Notes under the pieces: generated by a model
The model's input: only the letters and a program-made list of their open reading frames with translations
Database searches by the model: none
Told to the model about the DNA's origin: nothing
NCBI GenBank assembly: GCA_030407085.1
Contig: CM059586.1
Coordinates: forward strand, 89,215,501-89,279,500
Length of the DNA: 64,000 bases
Direction: 5' to 3'
DNA from: Trichopria drosophilae
Lineage: Eukaryota > Arthropoda > Insecta > Hymenoptera > Diapriidae
Made by a program: the position numbers and the translations under genes
Shown: in pieces, positions 54,916 to 64,000 of the stretch
Numbering within the stretch: position 1 is the stretch's first letter
Layout of the letters: each line of letters opens with the position of its first letter

Positions 54916-57589
54916 TGATAGGGTATTCTTTGATGAGTTCTAAGCATTTTTCATTTTTCATTATGTAATAATTTTCTTTTCGTTATGTAATAGTTTTTAA
55001 GGAAATTATAAGAAAATTTATATTTTATTATAAGCAAATTAAAAAAGGTACAAATTTTTGTAATTGCAAAAAAAGATTGACCTTTTTATCCTGCATAAGG
55101 ATTAACTTTGAAACTTGAAATTTAAAACATTTTTGAAAATCAACTGCAGATTTTTATTTATCCATAACATTATCCAGTAAAGCGCTGAAGTTTGCGTTTA
55201 AAAAGCATCTGTCCCGTCTTAAAAGGTTAATGTAAAAATAATTTCTCATCTTCGAGACTCGACAGTGACTTAAAAAAGCTGCCATAATTTCGTATTAATA
55301 TGTTTTAAAAAGACAAATGATCCTTCGTCCTTTTATTTTAATTTAAAAATGTAATAAAAATAAATATTTCATTACCAACATTACCTTCTTCTTACATTGA
55401 AACATTTTCTGATTAAAAATTTTCTTGGGATTGCTGATTACGAATCCGAAGTTTCATGTCAAATGGATCGATTTTTAAAAAGTCGTCCGCTATATTGAAT
55501 CCACCATTTAAAATTGTGAAAATGAGAAATCGGATTAGTGATTTTAACAGATTGAATATAACAGTAATATTAACATAGAATGAATCTAAAATGCAAGGTA
55601 ATAAGGAGCATTTTTAAAATTTGTCTATTATTTCTATAAGGTATGAGAGTAAAGAAATTGTTTCCACTTAATTCACGACATTCAAAAACCAGACATTTTA
55701 AACTGTACATATTCTGAAATAGTACATTTCGGTCCTAGGCCGTAAAATTTTACGGCCGAGGAGCGAACACTATTTATTGATACAATGTTTTTAGTCCGTA
55801 AAGTGCGGAGATCAGTCCGTAAAATCAAAAATGTAATTAATGATTGAATTCTAAATGTAGGCAATAAATAACCCGGGGGTCAAACTGATTTGACCTTCAA
55901 GTGATCTATGAAATTAATCCCTTCGTCAAACATTTGTTACCTTGAAATGACCTCCCAGTGAGACCTCAAGGACGGCGACTTGAGATAATTTTTTTAATGT
56001 AGTGAAATGTTGGATTTTTTAATGTCTATTTTTTTAACTGTCTGCTTTTTTAATGTTGAGTTTTTGAAGTGTCTGTTTTGTGATTTTTCGAGTTTTTAAG
56101 GTGACCCTTTTTTAGTTTTTGTCAAAAACTTAGTGTTTTTTTTCAGATTCTCCCAGAAGCAAGCGACCTCATCAAGCAGCGTGGAATATTGCAGCAAGAT
56201 GAAACAGCAGACTATAAATTATTGCAGTAAAATGCTTATAAAACTTAATAGTTACAAAAATGACGCTTTTAAATAATTAATAATCACTTTTTTCAACATG
56301 TAACATATTATTAAAACTGGCATATTTCACCAGGCATATAAAAATCTGCAATATATATGTATACATAATTCGAGAGAAGAACGACACAAAGTTAACAAAA
56401 GCAACGAAAATGAACAGAATATTCCCCTTAAAAAAACTATTACGTAATAATGAAAATGAGTCGGTTATTATTGCATAATATTAAATTTGATGTGAAATAT
56501 CTTCTATCGTAATAGAAGCAGTTTTATGGGTTCGCATTTTAAGCAATGTTTTCACTTTTCTTTCGCAAAGGTACCACTTTCTCCGACAATCATTTTCAGC
56601 ATGCGAAGAGAAATTGCTATTTTCGTCATTAGTCATATACGTAAGATGATGTGCAAATATGACGTTCACTCTTTCCAACGCATTTTATTATTCAGACTTT
56701 TCTTTTAGCAGTTTATGTATTCTTAGCTGTCTATACATATTTGTTATAACGTTTTGCAACTATTTTTTTATAATTTTTTAAATATTATTCCCTTGTTATG
56801 AGTAAACATTGTAGTATACTAATGTTCAATTTTCGAATTGTACATTTAAACTTGAATCACCTACTTTCTTTATAACGTACAAATACTTTACTTTTAAACT
56901 AAAGTTTGACAGACTCAGCATCGTCTCGTTAGATAAAAATATAATTTTCCATAATATATTTCATACTTTCCAAATTCTCTTATTTTATAAAATTTAATTC
57001 CACTAAACTGGCGTATAGCTAATATAAGTATCTTATGTGTAATATTAAAAATTTATTAGTTCAACAAAAAATGAAAATATAATTTTCTTATTTATTGTGC
57101 GGTAAGATTCCCTATTTAGGACAATGTATACTAAACACGTGGAGAATGCGCAAAAATGTACGAAAAAAGCGAATTGTGTTGTGCACATTTCCGGAAAAGA
57201 TAAAATGAGCCACTTAATTAAGACCGTCATTGTTTTCTCTTCAGGTGGGATTATTTTAAGACATAAATCACGAGTGTTAGAATACTCGCGTATACTGAAA
57301 CGTTGCTCGGTCACGTTTTCACATTTCTCCGTTAAAGTGTACTCGAAATCTAACTTTCTCTATATAATTTTTCACAGATACGAAACTGACGGTGGCCGTC
57401 GTTAAGGAGCAATGTATTTATTGTTTTTGTTTTATTTTTTCGTGTCCGTTTACATAACAAAATATTTTTACTAAAAGTATATCACAATCTGGAAAATATC
57501 TCAATGTATTATACATACCGTAGTTGTAATCTTAAATCGTTGGAGTGAAGTTCACGAGTAAGATTTTCTGCGCTGGACTCAAGTTCCAT
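54916..57589. other. Intergenic DNA, one weak exon candidate
   Basis: 55425-55515 is a dispersed GGATTGCTGATTACGAATCC repeat copy. 55735-55762 is a near-palindrome (CCGTAAAATTTTACGG). 56146-56229 has an acceptor-like T-run and an open stretch (ILPEASDLIKQRG...) that I could not link to any gene. Frames at 57045-57405 on both strands look random. Confidence 0.35.
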
Positions 57590-57796
57590 TACAGCAGGCC
57601 CGTCCTAAGTTATATGATCGGATCTTTCAAAATGGCGGAAGATTCTTCAAAATTATAGCCCCTCACTATCACCACTTCCGTATTTTTGTTTATATCCGTG
57701 AATGACTGCTTCTGTGTGCGAGTGTCGCGAAGCGAAACAATGTGGTGGGGGAAGGAGAGGAAGAGGCTAGTATAACTTAGGGCAGTCACTACTGTA
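57590..57796. mobile_element. TA-flanked MITE F (CTAAGTTATA word)
   Basis: The left end TACAGCAGGCCCGTCCTAAG and complementary right end TACAGTAGTGACTGCCCTAA are each followed by TTATA. The interior matches MITE E at 29418-29695 in the reverse sense (CCCTCACTATC, GTGGTGGGGGAAGGAGAGGA). Confidence 0.8.
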
Positions 57797-57896
57797 CTTA
57801 TACCTTAACCTCTAAAGAGATACTCAAATTTGAGGTTATTCCAGAAAAGTTTTATTTAACGGCACTTTTCTCAGAATCATCTAATGTTTAGCTTCT

Positions 57897-60229
57897 TTTA
57901 CCCATTAATGCCGAGACATCCACCAATTCTACTTCAATTTTATAAGTATACAAATTAATGCAAATTTTGGTATTTTTGTTCCGAGGAAATTTCCAAGACG
58001 GTTTCGAGGTCGTTCTTTTCAAATGTTCAGTTTAGAAAGACTCCAAATAAGGCATTTCAATAAATTTTTAACTTTTTTTCCAAAAATATTGTTATTTCTC
58101 ATTGAATCTATTTTTTTAAATTCTCTCTATTCATCACTGTAGAACGTACATTTTGATAACTGTATTGAACCATGATAGAGAAAGAAAATTGTTTATTATG
58201 CGCGGTGGAGTTACTACGGCAACCAAAAATAATTAGATATTATCTAAAATGTGCAAATTTTCAGCATTTTATAAAGGTAATAAATCTACTTAGATCCCAC
58301 AATACTAAACAAGTAACAATGAAGGTTGTGTACTTGGCATTATTTTCGTAGTTTACAAATTCAAGATGGCGGATAAAATATTACAAAGTGTACTAAATTT
58401 TTTGGCTTCTTATATTACTATGCACAAGATTACTCCTAATCGGTACCATATAATTTTTAATACACAGAGAGAAAAAAGGGTTAATGGAACAATAAAGAAG
58501 TAGTAGAGACCATTTTAACATATGTAAATATTAGAATTAACAACATAAAAGGTTATTATTGATATGTGAGTTTATGTACGAATGCTTTAAGTACCGGGAA
58601 ATAGTAAGTAGATAAAATTGTTCTACATTTCCGGTGTATTTATACAACGGGAAATAAAATAGTTAATGGAACCATATTTTAATTGTAAAGCGCTATAAAA
58701 CAAAAAGTAGTTAAAAGTAGTGTATTTGTTTTAAATAGGCATTTTTAAAAATTAATATCACTAGAGGGAAACTAAATCTATGAACTAAGTTGAACATTAT
58801 TTCTTATATATCCCGCAGTAAATCAAAATTTAGTTGTGATATTATCGCCAAAAACTGGAATTTTTAAACCCTTCATTTTTATATTTCATGGTTGACATAA
58901 CAACCCATATTTACATTTATATTCATTTCTTATTTATGTACGAGAAACGTTATAATTTAATTTATAATTATAAACGGTCGAAGTAGCATTTTTGTTGCTT
59001 TAATGCAACATTTTATTTATTTTAAAATATTGGGAGGGTTAGAAAAGGACAGACAAGACGCCGAGGCAAATATTGGGAGGGGGCACTGTATTCAAAATGG
59101 CGGGTAAAAGTCATCATGTACCATATTTAGTGGCTTTATCTCTTGATAATTAGAGAATAAGATGTAAGCCACCATGGTAAACTTTTTTTACTTACAAAAA
59201 CGTACAAAGAACACAAAAAAACTCAATAAAGTTATTTTTTAGTGGTTCTCTATTTTCGCTACTTCATTGGGTTAGAATCGAATACTTCAAGGACTAAAGA
59301 TGACCAGAAACAAAAATATTTTCATATTTCAACATTTTGGTCACCATGGTAGCCATTTTTGTTTCTCCACTTTTGTTTGATCCACGCGAATTTCAAAACA
59401 AAGAAAGATTATTCAGCATAAAATAAAAGTGATTTTGTACCATGTAGTATACAAGAAACACACATTTTATACATATTATGATAATTTGGTTCGCCATATT
59501 GGATTTGTAAAATACAAAACGAATGGAGAAGTCAGGAATACGCTTTATTATTAGTTGATTACTATTGAGTACCTAAATGTAATGGTGATCTTCATAGACT
59601 GACAAAAATCGCGAACTTTAGAGATTTTCTACAATTTTGCCGTCATTTTGAATACGCAATTTTGTTATAATAAAATAATTGTTTCATGCACACATATTTC
59701 GATACCTCGAAATGAAATGGGAGTGACGTTTGTACCTAGCAATATGAATAGTTTCAGTACACCTTATCACATTATACTCGCCATATTGAATATGTACAAT
59801 ACAAGAATAATGTCAATGTCATGAATAACCTTGATTATTAATTTTTTTTGTATTGTGACACCTAAGTGGAGCGACCTTCATAAAATAACGAAGATGTGCC
59901 AAATTTAAAAATGTTTGTTCGCTTTGTAACGAAAAACATTTCTTCTTACTTTAATGTTTAGTACAATTATGGGGTCCACCGATCACATGCACCAAAATTC
60001 GGAAGATAGATGGAATTTAAAAAAATGGATTTATTGACAAAAAAGTAGATTAAAAAACGACCAAAAACGACCGAAAACTTTAAAAATCTATTTAAATACC
60101 TGTCTTAAAAGTTTTTAAACTGAAAAATCGAAGAGCGCGATCGCGAAAACGTCGATAAAACTTGGTTTGATAAAAGAAAATAATTTGCATTTGCATAATT
60201 TTCTGGACCTCGCGGTGTTAATGGGTTAA
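57897..60229. mobile_element. Probable TTAA-type (piggyBac-like) non-autonomous element
   Basis: The left end CCCATTAATGCCGAGACATC (57901) and complementary right end CCCATTAACACCGCGAGG (60225) match over the first 14-16 bases. The right flank is TTAA, the left TTTA. Inside are AT-rich DNA and several AAGATGGCGG/GGCGGGTAAA words, but no transposase frame. Confidence 0.55.
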
Positions 60230-60528
60230 ACTCCTTTTATTTTCTCAAGACCGAAAAGTTACTATAATACTTGATATATTGTAAAATATAATCTAACCGA
60301 TATATTTTTTGAGGAGGAAAGGATGTAAAATGGTTGTATACTATAGAATAATATAACATTCTTTACGAAAATATTACAAAATTTAAATTATGCCATACAA
60401 AAAATCGACGTAATAAATTGATGAAATTTATGTAACAGGTCATAGAAAACGTATTGAAGACTATTTGCTAATAATTTGATGATCATCGATTGATGGTAAT
60501 CAGGAAAATGTGCATCTGCACCTACAAA

Positions 60529-61815
60529 TCATGTGTCGTAACTTCTCTGAAAGAGTAACAGCTTTCTCTGCCAGTCGTTTTCCGCAGACACCGCGACCCT
60601 ACGAAACTTGCATCGATCCACCAAAATTCTCTCCACGTGTGCTTCCATGTCACCTTTATATTCCAATTTTGGAAGTAAAGGAAATTCACCAGCATTTGCC
60701 CTCCTTAAACGCCGCGAAGCATTTCTATATGATTTCCATGTTTGAGGCTCCACGACGATCAGATCGCAGATATCACAGACACTTTCCAGAAACTTCTCCA
60801 GTCCTTCATCGCCATGATTGAGATGAATCCACATCGTTATCGAGAAGCAAAAAGCCACGTCGAAACGATCCCTCTGTAGTTTTTGAAGGTATGACTTCAA
60901 AAGTGAGTTTCGAGATTCCGACATAAAATCTAAGGTTTCGAAAGCTATTTCTTGAGAATATGGGTTTTGCTCCCGTGCCCTTTCGATCAAAACTGGATCA
61001 AGGTCCACCCCTAAAAGTGAGACTTCGTGATCCGGAACGTCCGATGTAAGAAAACTTCGAAGCTCGATTGTCAGGTCCTATATTGTAAAATTACATACGT
61101 CTTTTAACAACATGCTTTTTTAAATTATATTACTAATTAATATATTCTGCTATGTTTGGAGGTAAATTTTCCAAACCTCAGTAACGTAAAGTTCAAAAGA
61201 CGGACGATAAAACCCCGGTTATCCCTAAATTGAAAATGCATCTGCAGTTTTTGTAAATAAAAAAGTCTATTAGTGATTTTCGTCATTTTTTACATTATTT
61301 TACATCTAAACTACGAATTTACCGCAAACAATAGAATAAAGTTTATATTTTCAATAATAGAGGGTAGTTTTGCGTTGTTGATCGAAACCACAACTTGATA
61401 TATTGAAAGTTAGTTTTCCAAACGTTCAGAAACTTTTTAGAAAGTTGTTTAAGAGGATAATCAGAAAATTTGCAATTTTTGTTTACTGATGACTTCCTTA
61501 AAAAAAACAACAAAGGGTAACTTAGGTGATACGCACATCACGATGGGGGTTTCCAATCTCTCAAAATCGTTTGCATGGACAGAAGGTCTTGACAGCTGTT
61601 CTTGGACTCACCCCGGCATTGCAACCCACGTCCAGAGCGACGTACTTCCGGTCCGGACGGGATGTCCGCCACACTCCTCGCGGAAGCTGGCGCACGCGCT
61701 CCGCCGCTGAATGGAATTGGTAATAATTTATGAAGTTTCCGTGCTTGCTTGCACCCGGATCCGTTATATTCTCCGCCTCATCGTCGGTCTTCGAATCTTT
61801 TGTCCCACTCGCCAT
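60529..61815 (-). CDS. BCDIN3D: BCDIN3D RNA 5'-monophosphate methyltransferase, two coding exons
   Basis: Family role: BCDIN3D uses S-adenosylmethionine to methylate the 5'-monophosphate of RNA, chiefly tRNA-His in human cells and some pre-miRNAs. Seen: coding exon 1 is 61612-61815 (68 codons, ATG at 61815) and exon 2 is 60529-61077, joined in phase 0 across a 534-bp GT-AG intron, giving 250 residues (human 292). The join restores the SAM-binding motif [14 protein letters not shown] at residues 61-74. Exon 1 has [20 protein letters not shown]. Exon 2 continues [33 protein letters not shown] and [10 protein letters not shown], all family hallmarks. The shorter length comes from the C-terminal tail, which is absent here. 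A minus-strand AATAAA at 60236-60241 may end the transcript; it lies just beyond the neighbouring TTAA element. Confidence 0.94.
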
Positions 61816-62766
61816 AATGGACGGACGTTCCTCAACCTGGAAAACACGCGATCATCGCCCATTTTTAAACAATATATTACATATAAAGGGGATAAGGATC
61901 TCATAAAAATCTATATTTACTAATTAAAAAAATGAATTTTCAGTTACACGTCACAAAGATTTTGAATACAAATAGCAAAGAACTTGGTAAGCTGATAACG
62001 CACACAGACCCAAGCAGCAAAGGAAAAAATGTTGACCAGCGTTAAGTCAGATTGTCTTGTTTCGGTTAAAAATAATCAAATTTCGACCTTCAAATATGCC
62101 TTATAAGTAAAAATGGATTTAAAGTCTTTGTCTTCGGATAATATTATCAAATCACGACTTAAAAATTACTTCATAGTAAAATTGTACTTGAGGTATTTTT
62201 TTGAAGTCAAATCTTGCTAAATTTCGACCACTGTTCTGACTTGATAAAGAAACGGACGTGAAAAGCGGAAATAGGTTGTGTTTTTTGGTAAATTTGACCC
62301 TATGAATTTCTCTAATTTTTACTTAAAATTCAGAATTACAAAAAACTTAGAATGATTACTTCTGCGACTATGATGACGTTTTCTACTATTACTTCAAAGT
62401 CGAAATAACCACAAAAATTGCTAATAAAGTTAAATAAACGAACGCGTTCAGCTATATCAAGTATTTCTTTACTTTGCATTTATATGTCTCCCAATCGTCT
62501 TGAGGGACACTACAAGCATCATTACGTAAAGTTAAACAATTACGTTTTGGCCATTTTAAAACATTGTTCGTCACCCGTAAATGGACTACATAGCCATACT
62601 GTAAGGGATCCGCGATTTTTAATTATAGCGACAATTTTAAAATAGCTTCCATCCATTTTGCAGTCTCGAATGTGTACTTACACGTATGAAAAAATGAATA
62701 TTTTTTAACTAAAAACGAGACGTGACGAATGCAACAGTAAACAGTGTAACACGTAGATGTACAATG
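61816..62766. other. BCDIN3D upstream region
   Basis: Likely 5' UTR and promoter near 61816-61860, with a possible acceptor (ttttccag) at about 61836 suggesting a non-coding first exon. Farther right, ATTTCGACCTTCAAATATG-type words recur in both senses up to 63360, perhaps a decayed element. Confidence 0.35.
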
Positions 62767-63090
62767 TACATACACGGAGAAAAATAATCAGCAAAATCAG
62801 CCGAAAAATCCGCAGATTCTACCAATTTTATCCTATAGGGACAGCTGTTGGAATTCCGTTAGGGATAGCCGATAATTTCAGCTAAATTTACTGAAAAAGT
62901 CCGCAAATTTAACGGAACAAATCTGCTAATATAGCGGAAATTTAGAGCTAAGCGCGAATTGAGTAAGGTTAAGGCTACATTAGCGGAATCAAACCAGCTA
63001 AAATTGCATATATTTTCGGCAATTCCAGCCGAAAATTTTGGCTGATATGAATCAGCTAATCCAGCGGAGTCATTTTTCTCCGTGTATGTA
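62767..63090. mobile_element. TA-flanked MITE with perfect 19-bp ends
   Basis: Starts TACATACACGGAGAAAAAT and ends with its exact complement. Inside, GCGGAAATTT, CAGCTAAATTT and CCAGCCGAAAATTTT words recur in both senses. 324 bp, no frame. Confidence 0.85.
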
Positions 63091-64000
63091 TGTTGACTAT
63101 ATGTCTTTAACTTTAAAGTCAATTTCGACATATATTCGTCGAAATTACCTAACTATGATATCAATTACTTGACACTCTTTAAGCCTTAGAAGTCGAAATT
63201 TCTCAAATATGTAAATTTGTCTAAGAAGGAAAAATATATGAGCATTTGGACTTCACTTTGAGGAAATTCGACGTATAAGTTAAAATTTTAAGTATTTCTG
63301 ACAAATAAGTCGAAAAAACCTATAAGTCATAAATTATCCATCCGCCGTAGAAAGTCAATTTATAACCTCCAAATTTGTATATTAAAAATAATTTATTTTG
63401 TTGCCTTTTATTGATTTTAATTAACAAAATAAGTAAGATTTCCTTCTTTGGATATCAAAGTATTGAAAAATAATTTGTTTAAACAATCCAATGAAAACAA
63501 ATTTCTATTACCGAATAATTTATAAATTTAATAATTGTTAAGTGTATATTTCATTGAGTCCGTTAATTTTTAATGATGTAGAATTAAAATCTAGACAAAA
63601 AATTTTAATTTGTTTTGATATTTACATCATGTTTCTAGTAATATTTAACTTTTCAAAAAGAACGTATAAGATGGAATAATTAGTTATATATTTATGCACA
63701 TCCATTTTTTCGGACTTGAATACATTTCAGTTCCCATATGGCATAATGAACATGACACGCATTATATGAATATACATATGTATATTTATATTAGATTCGC
63801 CATCTATATATGCAATCAGTTTACGTGGATCGTTTATATATATTACACCCAAGAACCACTAATAGGGCGTAATTAGGTCGTAATTACCAATATATAACCA
63901 ATATATTACCAATATTCGACTTACTAGTGGTCTATTTGACCACATTGGCCTGTGACTTACAGGTCAAAATGCCTTCCGTTACTTAATTTTTACTTAAAAA
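63091..64000. other. Intergenic DNA at the right edge
   Basis: AT-rich, with AAGTCGAAATTT-type words up to about 63360. Nothing coding recognised. Confidence 0.35.

Noticed and set aside
56146..56229. Terminal exon on the plus strand (acceptor, 27 codons, stop)
   Set aside because: No partner exon or family match was found; the upstream T-rich DNA makes acceptor-like sequences common.
57045..57405. Two overlapping 89-93-residue frames on opposite strands
   Set aside because: AT-rich, no family resemblance, no splice context; likely chance.

Overview
The window is eukaryotic nuclear DNA from an animal, most likely an insect and possibly a hymenopteran. It is very AT-rich, its genes are split by GT-AG introns, and non-coding space is packed with small inverted-repeat transposons. 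The insect call rests on protein resemblance and on a dispersed GGGTTTTTGGGGTC...ATTACGAATT repeat that I recall from ant and bee genomes. It is an inference, not a proof.

I can support five protein-coding genes, all on the minus strand. From left to right: (1) the first two coding exons of RRP12 (470-871), an HEAT-repeat ribosome-biogenesis factor that runs off the left edge; (2) DHX33, a DEAH-box RNA helicase spread over 19 kb in seven coding exons (7406-26484); (3) MFSD1, a lysosomal major-facilitator transporter in six coding exons (31415-37882); (4) BAP18, a small SANT-domain chromatin subunit in four coding exons (48546-49902); (5) BCDIN3D, an RNA 5'-monophosphate methyltransferase in two coding exons (60529-61815). 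I joined the exons by hand; every junction keeps frame and restores a conserved family motif. The genes are unrelated housekeeping functions; two of them (RRP12, DHX33) are linked to rRNA synthesis or ribosome assembly, which may be chance.

The rest is introns and intergenic DNA filled with mobile elements. These include Penelope-like retroelement remnants (8945-11195; 33690-35850; a possible third at 19830-20232). There is also a family of elements with CCCAG(T/C)AA-type ends (2764-4869, 19280-21380, 23407-24932, 34245-35621, 50436-53627). TA-flanked MITEs, some nested in one another, occur at 10226-10870, 13652-14508, 27961-29844, 37198-37673, 57590-57796 and 62767-63090, and TTAA-flanked piggyBac-like MITEs at 53291-53450 and probably 1410-2733 and 57897-60229. 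A TIR element with an unnamed ORF lies at 24958-25916, and long fold-back arrays at 38655-39415 and 41200-42110.

The most unusual observation is that three members of the CCCAG-ended family carry RNA polymerase III gene-like modules: tRNA-like A/B boxes in two (24731-24800, 35380-35440) and a 5S rRNA-like segment in a third (about 4350-4420). A second is a ~70-nt hairpin conserved in four copies of related elements.
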